Below are positions 10,291-24,099 of a DNA stretch of 64,000 nt, in pieces. The stretch is taken from positions 74,725,554 through 74,789,553 of the forward strand of contig OX485803.1 of assembly GCA_950295325.1 (NCBI GenBank), given 5' to 3'. This stretch comes from Polytrichum commune (Eukaryota > Streptophyta > Polytrichopsida > Polytrichales > Polytrichaceae). Below the pieces are notes generated by a model that searched no databases, was not told where the DNA came from, and saw only the letters and a program-made list of their open reading frames with translations. The translations under genes and the position numbers were made by a program. The first letter of the stretch is position 1. Every line of letters starts with the position of its first letter.

Positions 10291-13200
10291 ATGGTGGAGG
10301 AAAGCATCGTGAGCCCACGGCTCGAGTCATCTACTAAAGGCTTTTTCTGTAAGTTTCACGATTCACTCAATCATGTCCCCCTCCATGAACATTAAGGTAT
10401 TAATCTAGTATGTCTGGGCAATTTGAGCTTTCCAAGAGTGTTAATCCGGGGTTGAACTGCTTACAGGTATATGTAGGTTCATTTCTGAGCTGGGCTTTCA
10501 TGACCCGAGTGACATGACATTCCCAATGCTGTCTTTGGTCATAGTTATCGATACCCATAGTGTATGCTATCAGATTGTATTGGATAAGTTGACATGATAT
10601 GTGTGCATAGAGGATGTTTAGAATCTGGAATGACGAGGAATTCACAAACTTGAAGAGTTAGTTATGTCCACCCTACATATGCTTTGTGTCGAGACTGTAC
10701 GAACGGACTCTAATTTTCACAGGTGAAATTCGTATACGTATGAGTGCTCACATCCTCTTCTGGCCGAGATGTCTTTTTCCTAGATTCTACCATGTCAAGT
10801 GCTTAACGGTATGCTTGTGCATTCAGCTCTCATCACCTCTTCAATGATAAGGTGGCTACCTGTGAGTGTGATAGCATCTATTTCTGATAATTATGAACAT
10901 AAGGGTTAGATATGTATCATGTACAGCAGCATCTGGATGTTTACTTTCATGGATCCTCCACAACCACACGTCTGACTAAGCTACCGGTTTTTTCTAAATG
11001 TGGAGCAGCATGGAGAGAATTTGCTTGGGGTGCTCTGGCCAGTGGCTTTGGAGAGACATTGATGCATCCAGTGGACACTCTGAAAACTCGGATCCAGAGT
11101 GGCCAGTCAGGAGTAACCTTGCAGGTACGTTTAGTCATTTCTTTGAATTCTCCTGTATAGAGGTGCAGTTGTAGAGAATTATTGTATTCCAACCACCTCT
11201 TGAAGTTTAGCATTACCAATCTCATTCACTAATAGAAGGAGTGGTTTTTATTTTGGGTTCATTATGCCCATTTCCAGTTCAGTGCCAGTATGTTGTTTCT
11301 CATGCGCAAGCATTATAATATAGAAGCTTCAGAGTTCTTTTCTATTCTTTAAGATTGCATCATGAATCTAAGACTGAACAGTTTGTCAGTATGGCAATGA
11401 TCTGCTTATACCTTTTAAGTAATTATGTTGGAATGAACTGGGGATTTTGCAGAAGCAAAGCGACATTGGCCATGCCTTGAAGAGTATTGTTGCCATGGAT
11501 GGTGTTCGTGGTAAGTGACTTTAAGAAGCCACTGGTTGCTTTGCAGTTCTTAGTATATGCACTTTAATTTTCTAGTGAGTCATGTCCTGAAAGTATTTCA
11601 GGGCTTCCTTTATTTTCATTGTCATCATTCTTAAAATCCTCCAAGAGAGTTGCTGAAGACTGGTCTTTGCAATGTCTAAGGATTAGCAAAGAAGGTAGCA
11701 TGTATTCTATTGAATGAATGACTTTAAATAGCAGAATACGAACCAGAATTATACCTTGCTATTGACTTGTTAGTGTTGTTCTTCCTTAAGGCTCAGAGTC
11801 AAGTTAATTGTTGTTGTATTGACTTCACACATAATGGTTTGTACATCATTGCTTTTGTTGGGGTGCAGGTCTATACAGGGGTGTTGTGCCAGGGATAACA
11901 GGCTCAATGGTAACAGGTGCCACATATTTTGGTTTCATTGAATCCACGAAATATTGGTTGGAGGATGAGCGTCCTAATCTTGCTGGGCCTTGGGCTCATT
12001 TTGTGGCTGGTGCTGCTGGTATGTTTCTGTTCTCTTCATACTTTTGAAGTTATTTCTTGACAATGGATATTCTCTATCTCATGTGCAAGTTGATTTTTTG
12101 ATTGTTCCAACATTGAATTATCTTCAGATCCTTTCATGCAATCATTTTTCTTGATCTTGGTTTGAGCCTGAGATGGTTTCCCCTCTTCTGAGTATTTCTG
12201 CTGATCTCTGCCCTTGCTTTAACTTTATTTAAAGTTGAAGTTAATTGACATTGAAAGCACTTGTCTTTGACCAGGGGATACGCTTGGTTCAGTGGTGTAC
12301 GTCCCATGTGAAGTTCTTAAGCAGCGGATGCAGGTACATCTTGAACATGTTTGTTGAATTCGTAGCCTTTCTTTTACATGCTTTGCATGTAGCAATCATT
12401 CAGCATCCATAGGGGAATGTGTGTATGAGTTGCATGTAACTATTACATATGCAAGACTCTTTCAGATAGAAATTGAGCCTGTAGCAGAGATGATTTGATT
12501 CAAGCCAGGTTGTCAGATTAAGAATTAGAGATGTCATTGGTTCTTAATTTTGGTGCTATCCTATTTTGGGAGCTACATGGAACATGTAGCAAGTTGCACT
12601 ATCAGTGGCTTCCTATCTGTTTCAAACAAAATCAATTATTTTAAAACTTGGAGTTATGGAAGTTTTATGCACTATTTCAAATCACCTATCCATCTCTTCT
12701 CGTTTTACTATTTTTACATCTTCTAAATTGAAGCCACATTTTGTGTGTGTTTTGTATGTTTCAATATAGACAAGATCATTTCAAACTTGTTTTAGTGTCA
12801 AGATAAGGCTAGACTTGCTTAAGAAATCTCTTATGAAGTTGTTGCATTTGTCTCAAGAGTATTTTCAAATGTATTTACGTTTGACCTGTTTTGAGTGTGT
12901 CTGTGGGCCTATTTTGTGCATTTTGGCAGATCCAAGGCAGCAGTAAAGCTTGGCACCGCAAATATGGATCATTTTCAAAAGTGTTGACACCAGGCTTACA
13001 ATACTATACTGGGATATTTCATGCTGGGCGAGTGGTTGTGAGGCATGAAGGACTTGCAGGCCTGTATTCTGGGTACAATATTCAATTGTGCTTATTTCAT
13101 GCTGTTGAAATGTGGTCAAACTTCTCAGTCTGATTGTAAAGTCACAAACTCTTGAAGAAAAAACACAACCGTTTGCCTTCCTTGCAAGCACATGATTACT

Positions 13201-14848
13201 CTTTAAGTCCCATGTGTGAGTAACTGATAAAGATCATGGATTAGCAGGATTTCATCAGCAGGTGTGCTGTACAGGGTCTGTAAGAGCTTTAGGTTATGAT
13301 ACACTAGCTTTTTTCATCCTTGTTATGCTACTGATCAATCAATAGTGATACTCTTCTGTATAGTTATGTAGTTTGTTATTAGATTATATTCTTAACATTC
13401 ATGTGTTGAAATTACAGGTACTTCTCCACCCTTGCAAGAGATGTCCCTTTTGCAGGTCTTCAGGTGAGGGTGTTCACCTTCCTCATTGTCGTGCATGCCG
13501 AAGTCAAAGATTTAATCTCCTAACTGCACTTTTTGGCTAGGATGGGCCCAAACCTGGATTACATATTTTAAGATCTATAATGTTTTGATTGTGGTGTCTA
13601 TTTTTCCTAGCCAATTCAAGATGTGTTTTTGGGTTTGAAGTGTACTGCAGTATCTCATATTTAGTTCAGTGGCTCTGCATGGCAGGATTTTCAAAGTGAG
13701 CATGCTCTACACTGCTATCAGGCTTTTGTTGGAATTCAAGACATGTATTGAGAGAATCATCATAATTCACATCACTGCCTGGTTTCATTAATAAAGGAAT
13801 ACATTGTGTTGTAGATTATGCTCTATGAAGGCATGAGGGCGTCTGTGGAGTTTGGACGGCAAAGATGGTGGGCACCCTCTGTATTGCAACCTGTTGGTCA
13901 TCTCAAACATGAGTTCAACTCGTTTGAGGAGCTAATTATGGGAGGAACTGCTGGAGGTAGTGCATCAAAAACTGCATGATAAATTTTCTACTTTGTAGTT
14001 GGTGTGAAGATGAGAAGTTATGAATTGACTGGATAATGTGGACGGCTACTGATCTGAGCACTCTGAAGAGCTCTAGCACTGTGCCTGGTTGAGAGATCAT
14101 TTTGTTTATAAGTCCGATTAGTGTATTCTTGTGAGAACAGGACCTGGTCATGTGCAAGCCCCCTTTTTGACATCGATGTGTCTGTTTTGTGCATTTGGGT
14201 TCTGCAGGTCTAAGTGCTTTTTTGACGACTCCCATGGATGTCTTGAAGACAAGGCTTCAAGTTCAAGGATCTCATATTAGGTGAGGTTACATTACTTCAA
14301 CTCAAGTACATAGATGTCGTTTCATCCAAAGGATGGCACAGCTCCCATAAATGTGGAGTAATCCTGTTTTGCTGTTGCCAAGTTTTCTCTCTTCTTGGTC
14401 TCTGCAGAAGAAAGTCACAGCAAACTTTTTAGAGTTATTCAAGATCATGCTTCTATGTTATTTTGCTACTGACCAGTTCCAACTCATTCAATTTCCTTTA
14501 ACTAGAATAATTTGGAAGTGGATTCTGATTGATGGTCAACATGCATGTCTTATGATCAGATACAAAGGCTGGTTAGATGCATGTCAGATAATCTGGAGAC
14601 AGGAAGGTGTGAAGGGGTTCTTCAGAGGAGCTCTGCCGCGGGTTCTATGGTTTGTACCTGCATCAGCTATTAGTTTTATGGCAGTAGAATGGTTGAGAAA
14701 AGAATTCAACCCTAAGCCTATTCTTCAGATAGATACCCAACCTAGTTTCCCCATTGATATCACAAGCACATTGTCTGTCCCACCTCAGGGCTCAACGGAT
14801 CCTATCAGGGTTAACCCTCCTCAAGAGCAGGAGACGTGTAAACCCTAG
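10291..14848 (+). CDS. Mitochondrial carrier family (SLC25-type) protein, spliced
   Basis: An inner-membrane metabolite carrier with the three tandem two-helix repeats of the family. The signature P-x-[DE]-x-x-[KR] occurs three times: PVDTLK, PCEVLK and PMDVLK. Coding exons inferred from GT-AG sites that keep one frame: 10912-11124, 11453-11510, 11869-12018, 12275-12333, 12930-13072, 13418-13463, 13815-13956, 14208-14280 and 14560-14848. They sum to 1173 nt (390 aa from the ATG at 10912). A further 5' exon, 10291-10348 (MVEESIVSPR...), could splice in frame to 10910 through gtaagt...ttag and would lengthen the N terminus. From memory the sequence most resembles the plant carrier subgroup of Arabidopsis At1g74240, related to S-adenosylmethionine-type carriers. 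The substrate is not deducible. The C-terminal 50 residues (Pro/Gln-rich) follow the last helix. No mutations were seen. Confidence 0.9.
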
Positions 14849-15184
14849 GTGTAGATCATATCACTGAGTTGATGACCAGTTGTATCATCTAAGTTTTGAT
14901 ACTCCTTTGATGAGCTCTTTTTGGAATTTAGCAGCATTCTTAATGGATCTGCTGCTTTGAGCCTAGAATGGTGCAGGACTTTTGTGCATTATTGAGAAAT
15001 TCCTATCAGTTTAGATTCTTCTGGTCGACTGGTAGAGTTGAAGAGATTAAGAGCCCCAACAGGGCCAGGCACATGTAATTACAGAAGAGACGAATCTTTG
15101 AAGATCTTATTCCATCAAGAGCATGGTATGGGCACGATGTTGTGTTTGATTTTTCGGAGCCCATGATTTCTGCTTTGTTAATGT
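14849..15184 (+). other. 3' UTR of the carrier gene
   Basis: Non-coding sequence directly after the carrier stop codon, ending where the MITE at 15185 begins. No other feature was seen. Confidence 0.5.
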
Positions 15185-15527
15185 CTACATTAAATATTGT
15201 ATTTAGTGTCATGTGGTATTTTATGTCACTGTGGTAACTTTTCTAATGACACTGCTTTTGAATAAGTTATAAGTGCTGGAATCCCAACTTTACAAAGTAT
15301 AGTATATTCTGCATATTAACGTATCTATACGAGAATATTGGCATGGATGATTGAAACTTGTATGGAAAATCACTTAGTAAGTGATAGTAATTGCAACATT
15401 GTAAATCCATAATGTCCAAAATGCTTTACAAAGGACGACAAATAATGTTAGGTTACATTTAGTGTTACTGACACTATACAGCAAGACAAATAGAATTCGT
15501 GACACTTAATGCAAAGTTTATTGTAGT
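15185..15527. repeat. MITE family B, copy 1 (just downstream of the carrier gene)
   Basis: Left end CTACATTAAATATTGTATTT, continuing AGTGTCAT. The right end on the other strand reads CACTACAATAAA and then GTGTCACGAATTC. Internal words such as GGATGATTGAAA and ACAAATAATGTTAGGTT are shared with copies at about 16001-16358, 17289-17660 and 59287-59679. It has no coding content. It may provide the 3' UTR or polyadenylation region of the carrier gene. Confidence 0.75.
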
Positions 15528-16000
15528 GATTGAGAGGGGCATGATTTCATGACTTTGATGGTCATATCCTGATTGGTGACTGTAGGGTGAAAGTTGGAGA
15601 GTATCATGTATAACAATGCTTACCTAATCACTCTTATGGAATTGGGTGAGGTAACACCTTGAGGGATTGTCATGTATCAAGCAACTTTTGGAGTTTGAAA
15701 ATCATGCAGCTTTGACATGGAATTTGAATGTCATCAGTCGCCTCCAAATCATGATAGATGGGAGATCAGCAGTGATTCAAGTCTAAACCCTAAACCCTAA
15801 ACCCTTTAGTTGCAAGAGTTGATGACTAAAACTGCTCTGTTCATACAAGAAAACAAGCTACAATAACAGTCGAGCAAAGTTCCAGAACATGTATTGGTCC
15901 ACACCAATGTTGGATGGGTATATAGGTGAAGGCATGGTGTCTATAATCAACGTCAATATAGTGGTACCAAAGAACCTACATGTGGGTGTCAAGATTGTAG
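15528..16000. other. Gene-free stretch with a short telomere-type repeat
   Basis: Three consecutive plant telomere units (CCCTAAA type) at 15784-15805. No gene was seen. Confidence 0.5.
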
Positions 16001-16358
16001 TAGTGTCACCAATTCTATTTGTCTTGCTCAATACTATTTGTAAACCGCCCGTGTAGTGTCACCAACACTAATTCTAAACCTAACATTATTTGTCATTCCA
16101 TATAAAAAACAAAGCGTTATAGATTTACAATGTTACAATTAGTATCACCTCTTGACTAGTTTTTTTTTAATCCAAATTTCAATCATCCATGACAATATTT
16201 CATTTCATACATGTTAGATGCAAAATATACTAAACTTTGTTTCAATTATTGACATAACAATAATTGTAAAGTTAATCACCAGTTGTGTCATTAGAAGAGT
16301 TACCACAATGACATAAAATATCATATGACACTAAATACAATACAATATCTAGTCTAGT
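16001..16358. repeat. MITE family B, copy 2 (inverted orientation)
   Basis: Carries the family B words on the other strand: GTGTCACCAATTCTA, CTTGCTCAATAC, AACATTATTTGTCATTCC, TTTCAATCATCCATGACA and, at the right end, ATGACACTAAATACAATA. The left terminus seems shortened compared with the copy at 17289-17660. Confidence 0.7.
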
Positions 16359-17288
16359 CAATACTGATATTTGTTGGGTATATCAAGGTGAGAGAATCTT
16401 TGTAAATCCAAGTGATTATTTAATAGGTCAATACCATCTAAACAATATTGATTCTAGGGTGATTGTAATTGGGTATGAAGGTCCTTGCATGAATAGATAA
16501 ACCCAAATGGAATAAAAAAAAAATCCGTGAAACATCCATGCTTGCATGCTATCAAAAAAATTGAAACCCTCATTATAGATATCCAAATGGTATCCAAGTG
16601 TTGACTAAAAGTGTACACAAATGACACTCGTCATTAGTATGCTCAAGAACATCTTTCTCTTGCATATTAAAATGTAAACACATGACAATTATCATTAATA
16701 TGCTCCATAATATCTTCCTTTTGTATACTAAAACACAAGACTATCATCTCAAGTATCCCAACGTGTTATGCTAAATGTCATAATGTGAGTATTTTTTCAC
16801 TTTGTAAAGTTACTTATGTTGTCGAATAGTATATATTGGCAATTAGCGGACATGACACTTTGGTATTTGTTTTTCCTTCTCATGTGTGCACCTAATTGTA
16901 AGTAAGCTTTTATGGAAGACATTCTTGCAAATTATGAATGGCTTGGACCCTAAAATATCGTAAAAATGACTTAAACTAATGTAAACACTCATAATGCATA
17001 TAAAATATTCACTCATACTTATATTATATCAACATTATTTCTCATTCAAATCAGCATTTCCCTTTCCTTATCATCCATACACAGTCCTTCCAAAACTCTC
17101 ATCTTTATACATCATAAAACCTACATGTGCTCAAAATGCACAAAGAAGTTTCAACCCAAATGAAGCTATCATTGTTCTCTAAATTTATAGGAAACCTGTT
17201 TATTTTAGAAATACAAAAAAGCTCACCAAGTTATTTGATGACACCAACAGCTTGGATTTTATTATCATAAATAATCTCTATACTTGCA
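16359..17288. other. Gene-free AT-rich stretch
   Basis: Contains an approximate local duplication near 16615-16740 around the words GACACTCGTCATTA/GACAATTATCATTA and TGCTCAAGAACATCTT/TGCTCCATAATATCTT. No gene was seen. Confidence 0.4.
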
Positions 17289-17660
17289 ACTACACCAAAT
17301 ATTGTATTTAGTGTCATATGGTATTTTGTGTCCATGTGGTAACTTTTTTGACGACACTTCTCACGAATAAGTTTTCAAGTCCTGCCATCGCAACGTTAAA
17401 AGTATGGTATATTCTGCATCCTAACATTCTATAATAAAGTATTGTTATGGATGATTGAAATTTGGATGAAAAATCTATTAGTAAGTGACAATAATTACAA
17501 CATTGTAATCTATGATGCCCAAATTTTATTAAAAAAAGAATGACAAATAATGTTAGGTTCACATTTAGTGTTGGTGACACTACATGGGCGGTTTACATTT
17601 AGTATTGAGCAAGGCAATTGATTAGAATTGGTGACGCTAAATACAATATTTAGTGTAGTG
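17289..17660. repeat. MITE family B, best-preserved copy
   Basis: Left end ACTACACCAAATATTGTATT; right end on the other strand CACTACACTAAATATTGTAT, each followed by TAGTGTCA or TAGCGTCA, giving inverted repeats of about 28 bp. Length 372 bp. The CACTAC start is CACTA-like. Confidence 0.8.
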
Positions 17661-18830
17661 TTGGTTTGGTATCATTTAAAAAAAATACCGTTGGGAGATC
17701 ACAACGAGGATTTCATTATTATTTTTTCGATACTAGTAGGGCATGGATATTTGATGGTATTTTTGTTTCAATCCATTCATGTCTATATATCTGTGTGACG
17801 ACCTTCATGCCCACGCAAAATCACCCTAACATCAATATGATTTAGAAGGGTATCAACCCAACTGATAACTTGGGTATATAAAGATTCTCTCACCTCAGTG
17901 ACATAGCCACCAAACAACAAAGTTTGACTAGTTTTACAAATCTAATACCCATGAATAGGTTCTTTGATAACATTATTAATATTGGTAAATGGTACCATGC
18001 TGCATTCACCTGTATAGGTACCATGCCAACCTTTGCTTGCAACCTTCATTTCATTGGAAATGAACAATGTGTGTTACTATGTGGAAAAGGCTTGGGAGGG
18101 TGAGTTGATAGCAAAACCCAAAACAAAACACAGGTTTTCGGTTTCAGGTTTGACACCCACGATTGGGAAAGCTGGTGTTTGGATAGGTAGTGTGAACTAA
18201 AAGGCTTGTGTCCGCCTTGTGGATAACTCAGCTCAGCTCAACTGAACTCAATTCCCTCGCCTTCTTCCCATCTTAAAGATTTGCCAAGCCTTTACCCACG
18301 CAGGAATAATCTTACATGCACGCCTGTGGCAATTCGGAAGCTAGGTTCACGGAATTGGCGTTGCAATCCATGCGCTCCTTGCAGAGAATTATATTAATTT
18401 ATCACAAGGCTCAGCCGGGCTGTGGTTTTTTGGGGCTTTGGGAGTTGGGTTTTTCTCGGGGACAATAAAACCTGTTGCTGCAATTTTAATTTACTCCGGC
18501 GAGTCTGTCTGTTGCAGTTGCTTGTGAGGATGAGGTAGGGTTGGTGCATACTCGATGTGTGAGGACGGGGAGCAGGATTACAGGGTAGGGTGTGGTGTCG
18601 AGGCAATTTGGGATTCAATGTCTCATGAGAAAAGTGTGTGAGAGATGCATATTCGCTTTTGACTTTGTGCTGGATTTGCTTGAGAGTATCGATAAGATAA
18701 GCCCAATGGGGCATAATTTTGGCAGTGGTCTCGGAGGATCATTAGTGCAACAACATCGCAGTTCTTATTTTTCTACTGGAATTTCAGAATCGGATGTAAC
18801 TCTCACATAGTCCTAAATTCCGGGCACACC
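17661..18830 (+). promoter_or_regulatory. Intergenic region and probable promoter/5' leader of the PPR-SMR gene
   Basis: From about 18100 the composition becomes more even. Pyrimidine-rich and GAGA-type words occur before the ATG at 18831. The ORFs here show no homologous counterpart. No defined core promoter element could be assigned. Confidence 0.35.
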
Positions 18831-21800
18831 ATGCCTTACATGAAAATGCGATCAATTTCGGCCATTTCGCCAATGTTGACGTTCACATCCACTCCGAGGC
18901 TAGAGGTAGAGTCTACAGTAGTCTTTTGTAATTCATCATTCTTTGTAAGGTCTCGTAACAATGGGAATTTGTGGCCGTCACCTACTCGTGACCGTGTATT
19001 CAAAGCTCCCGGAAGAGTTACGAAAATGGTTTCTGCCCAGTCTCTTGTGGCCTACAGGCCTTCCGTCTCCACCCTAAGAACTTCTTCTGCAAATGCTAAT
19101 GAATCTGAAAGCTCGGCTGGGAATGGGGACTCTAAAGTTCCTAGGCCGAAGGTTTCTGATTCGCCATTGCTCCAATTTAAGGCCTTAACGTCGGCTGAGC
19201 TGAAACTATATCTGAAATCGAAGCGGAAGCGAAGGTTGAAATATTTCACTCATTTAGCTGGATTGCTAGCAGGCGAGGGTCACATGCGGGAATTCACCGC
19301 GTTTCTCAAGGTTCGTAGTTTCTCTCTTGGTTTTTTGGAGTCCCAAAGGCTGGCAAAAACATGGAGTTGTAAAAGTACAGGGTTGGGTTTAGGGTTTTGG
19401 ATAAGTCCTTGTAATTTTCTGTCAATGGCTGGATAGCTCTGCAATGGAGGCATAGAAAACTGCAATTTAGATACGCTGATACATCAATTATTTCACAAAG
19501 GTTTGACTAGGAGTTTGAGATTTCAAGTTTTATAGCATCTAGAAAATAAGCTGTCTCACAGGAACCAGAGTGATACATTTTAGGTCATCTCTCTATTGGA
19601 AGAGGGATGCCAGGTGTAAAGGCTACATGTCACTCAAGAATCGCCCTTATTTTTAATTTGTGTGTTTTGTAGATGCTGGCAGCAGAAGGCGTCAATAAGG
19701 AAATATTCACGGGTTGCTTAGACTCCACCCAAGTCAATGCGGGATTATGTATACTTCTTGTAGGAGGGAACCTTGACGAATTTGTAACTCTAATGGAGGA
19801 GCTAACGAAGGCGGGATACGAAGCATGGCGGTTCGCAGGGAAAGGCTCGCGGGAGCTGTTGGTTAATGAGCTTTCAGAGCTTGTAGCTAATGGGAATACT
19901 GAACAATGTGTAAAACACATAAAGTCTCTTTCAGGTCCTGCTTTCCTGCTTTTTCTCAGTTTGTTTGCTCGAGTCATGTGTAGGGAATTGGCAATTTTGT
20001 CCCTTGAAAGTTGAGTAGTCCTTTGTTAGGCGCCTTCAAGTTACAGAAATTACAAGATCACATACAAATATGGTTGACATATGTTGTCTGAGGTGGGGCC
20101 ACAAAAATCGTTCAGTATTGATTATTGCTGTGCAATTTGTTGCTTTGATTATTTGTACATCTGGCGTGTAGCTACCTACAAGAGTCCAATCTTGTTTGTG
20201 GTGGCAGCGGTTTTGTTTTGTTTTGGAGTTTGATTTCAAGCTTCCAGATTGTGCTCTTGGGATATCAAGCAAAGTTTCACACTGGTCATTGGTATATTCT
20301 TTGGGGAATCTCAGATTGTGGGTTTCTAGTCAAAAAATTGATTGATCCGGCGCGTGTGATTGCAAGTTGTGGAAAGGAACGCAACCTTCCATTGTTCCAC
20401 AGGTGTGAAATGTTCCCTGAACCTTCCATTGTTTCACTCTTTTGTATTCTGTTCTATACTGGCCAACTAATTCAAAGTATATATTTTTATGGTCTTACCT
20501 TTACTTCTTCAAACAGTATGAAACAGTGCTGTAGAAGGCTGGCATCCACCATAATGGTTGCTACTTATAGTAAACATGTAAATATCAGCAGCAATCATGT
20601 AATTTGGTCTCTTCAATTCTCCAATACATAGACATCATCTTCACAAGCAAGCAAGTTAGGATTTCATGATAGTTGCAACTTGCTGATCTACTCAGTGCTT
20701 GAAGGTTGTGAATTCCTTATACCTACTTCAATATGGTGCAGCTTTGCCAAACTTCTATCACGGAATCCCTGGCACTACAATCTTATGATACGTGAATTTG
20801 GGTACCACCATGACCTTCAACATGCATTTGCTATCTTGGAAATCATGAAAGAAGAGGGAGTTGCACCTGATGTATACACCTACCGAGCTTTGATTGACAC
20901 ATGTGGTCGTGCGAACGAACCCTCCAAAGCAGCTGTTGTATTTAAGGTGTGTTGGTTGCCACACATTTTGTTGTAACTTCATTTGTTTATGATTGGACAT
21001 CAACATGGCAGTCATAGCTCTTGCGTTCCTGTACAGTGTTGGTATTGTTATTCTGGCACTCGCTTGCTGCTTTCTCTTTCTCACAATCCATCAATGTGTG
21101 CAACTGCCAATAATTGTTCACAGTGTCTTCCCTGACTCCGTCAAACATAGTACATTGAATTTTTGAAATGTTAGAGTTTTCCAGGTTTTCTTTTTGATAG
21201 GGTTGACAAGTGCAACCAAATCATGAAGGCATACCTCAACAGAATCCACATCAACCATCAGGCTTCACCATGCACCTTGTGTATTCTTTTGGTGAAGACT
21301 CAATTGTAATGTGAGCATTGTGTTTCCTACTTGTACTCAACCTTCTTTCTGCTGATTTTTGATTGATTGGTTGAAATGCAGGGCATGCTTGAGACCGGAT
21401 TCAAAGCCAATGTGTTTATCTACAACAGCATGATGAATGTTCATGTTGGGGATATAGACGAAGTTCAATATTATTACCAACACATGCAGGTACTCATGTG
21501 GACTATTGGGACGATTCACTAGCCAGGAAACCTAAAACGTTCTTTAGTGGATAAAGATACTTCAATTGGAATTTCCCAACAATGGCAATGGGACAAGCTA
21601 ATTGGGGAAGCAGGGTGCAGGAGTCCGGAGTGGCAGCTGATTTGACCACCTTCAATGTACTGCTTAAGGCATGTGGAGCCAGTGGCCGGGCGGAGCTGGC
21701 GCTTAGCTATTACATTGACATTCAACAGAGGGATGACTTAATTATGGACGTTGTTACTTACAGCACCCTCATTAATGTATGATAACTACAACTGCAGCAA

Positions 21801-23906
21801 CGTTATCTCCGGCTAATTTCGTACATTAGGCAGTCTTCCCATATATGCTCATTATAATAGTCAATTTTATGGCATAGTTTCAAGTGTTTTGTTTATTTCA
21901 CAAAAGATTGAGAGTTTAGACCCTCTGGTAAACTACTGTGCAGCATGTAATATATCCTCTCTATCTATCTATCTATCTATCTATCTATCCTATGTATGCA
22001 AGCTCTGGGTAATGCCACCTTGTAATTCATTCCTGTGTGGTGCTAATGATGCCCTATATCATTGCCTACAGGTTCTTGGACGAGCAAAGATGTGGAATGA
22101 AGCTTTGCAGGTGAAATCTGATATGCTGGCTGCAGGGGTTACACCAAATGTAGTGACGTGGACTTCTATCATTGGTGCATGTGCTGCAGCAGGCCTCGTA
22201 GAGCAATCCTTCCGCGAATTTGACAAAATGGTGATTGCAGGTTGTCACCCTAATGTGAATTGCTACAACATGCTTCTTCACGGATGTGTAAAGGTAGTAA
22301 CCTTGTCCTTCCTCCCAGAGAGTTGAATTCTCTTTCCACTCTATTGCTTATCATATCTATCATGTTGACATTCAACAATATGGTAGAGATGTAGAAACTA
22401 GAAGTGAATTTAGAATTTCCGGACAATGCTGCCCATGTTTTCTTTGCAGAAAGACCTATAGTATAAGATACTTTAGACTGTCTACCAATGGAAATATACC
22501 ACTAAATAACTGTTACCAGTGTTTTTACATCAAGGTTGTAATAGTATGGAAACAATTTTGTTGAGTATTCTTCATGTACAAAAATTGTGTTGTGCTTAAT
22601 GATCTACTATGTTGTGACTGTATAGGCCAGCCAGTACGATCGGGCATTTCAGCTGTTTCAAGAATGGAATCAAACTGGTCGAATTCGTTCCTCAACTGAA
22701 CTTTGTAACCTCCCAGATAATCTGACAATGACATACGAACTCATAGCCGTAACTGAAAGGTATCCTTCAGAGAATATGGATCAAGAGAAACTGGGGTTAA
22801 CCAGAGCAATTAATGTAAGGCATGCAGCACAAAGTACTCAGGTACTCCCAAATCTAGTTACATACAACATATTGATGAAGGCATGTGGGTTGGACACCGA
22901 GCGAGCCAGGGTATTAATGGAGGAAATGGAAGACGTTGGAATAGCTCCAGACCTGAAAAGTTGGTCAATATTGATGGATGCATATGGAAGCAAAGGTGAC
23001 CTGGCAAGCGCATTGAAGGTACATGAGGAGATGAAATCTGCTGGATTTGAACCGGACGTCATTGGCTTCACCGCCTTGATCAAAGGGTGTGTCCAAGCTG
23101 GAGAACCGGATATGGCTTTCAATTTTTTTAAGCAGATGAAAGATGCGGGTGTTCGGCCCAATTGTGTGACATATGACGCCTTGCTTCGAGCACAACGAAA
23201 CTCTGGGAAGTTTCATGAGGTGCAGAGAGCATTAGCGGTGTACGAAGAAATGCGTGAAGCGGGTTATGCGCCGAATGACTTTCTCTTGCATGGCTTACTG
23301 AAGGAATGGGCAGAAGGCATCTCACTTGCCCCACGGCCTTCGACCGCAAGCTCAGGATATACGAGTAATGGAGACTTCGATAAGGGCATTTCAGAGTACA
23401 CAGAAGCGCTGGTTCAAAAAGTTGCTGTGTATGCATGGGAAGATTATCTCACCAAGGACCTCACCATAGATTTGCATGGGTTGTCGAAAGGTGAAGCAAG
23501 GACAACAGTATTGGCGGTCCTTCGCATCATGAAAGAGAAATACATGCTTGGAAAGCCAGTGGATGAAGACCTCATCATTATTACAGGGATGGGGAACCAT
23601 AGTGAAATCAAAGGTGTATCGGTCATCCGAGAAGTTGTCATTAAAGTGTTGCAAAAAGAACTGGGTCTACCTGTCATGTCTGTTCCTTTTCACAATTCTA
23701 GTCGAAATACCAGGAAGGAATTGGCACAAACAAGTGGAGAAGAAGAGAAGGGCTCTGTAGAGCCAATAGTAGGAGGAAGTGTTAGGAAGGATGGTTTAGT
23801 CGAGATTAAACCTCGTAAACCATCTAATTCAGGTAGGTTGAAAGTAACAAAGGAGGCTCTTAATATGTGGTTGCAGAAGAAGACTCCTATCATTGATCAA
23901 ATATAA
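18831..23906 (+). CDS. PPR-SMR protein, probably chloroplast-targeted (At5g02830-like)
   Basis: Pentatricopeptide repeat protein with a C-terminal SMR domain; such proteins bind organellar RNA or associate with plastid nucleoids. Eight exons keep one frame through GT-AG sites: 18831-19310, 19673-19934, 20330-20402, 20742-20946, 21382-21489, 21621-21776, 22072-22293 and 22626-23906. They total 2787 nt (928 aa). The first ~100 residues are rich in Ser/Thr/Arg and poor in acidic residues, as in a transit peptide. PPR motifs run from about residue 280 to 740 (for example GVAPDVYTYRALIDTCGRAN, GFEPDVIGFTALIKGC, GVRPNCVTYDALL). The SMR domain has DLHGLS near residue 783 and ITGMGNHSE near 822. Family assignment rests on domain order and recalled similarity. 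Exon 3 (20330-20402) and the 21776 junction are the least certain. Confidence 0.9.
21957..21990. repeat. (CTAT)n microsatellite in a PPR-SMR intron
   Basis: About eight CTAT tetranucleotides inside the intron between the exons at 21621-21776 and 22072-22293. Confidence 0.9.
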
Positions 23907-24099
23907 CTACAGGGTTGTAAATTTCCTTTGCAATGACTTACTCTCAATTGAGGTGCAGATGATAAGGTTGGGGTTCATCCTAACCTTTGCTTATTACCCT
24001 TGTTCACTTCTTGGAGATAGTTGGTAGTATGATAATGTAGTTCACCACGGTGCTGCAATTCTATGGTGAGATTGATATACCCCGAAGTACTGGCGTTCT

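Noticed and set aside
15784-15805. A chromosome end or telomere
   Set aside because: Only three CCCTAAA units in the middle of ordinary sequence; at most an interstitial telomere-like or telo-box motif.
18592-18810. A short ORF before the PPR-SMR start
   Set aside because: Nominal start is not ATG, it is out of frame with the PPR-SMR protein, and it has no homologue pattern; probably 5' leader.
22066-23893. Minus-strand ORFs opposite PPR-SMR exons
   Set aside because: They shadow the real exons, which have PPR and SMR motifs and consistent splice phases.
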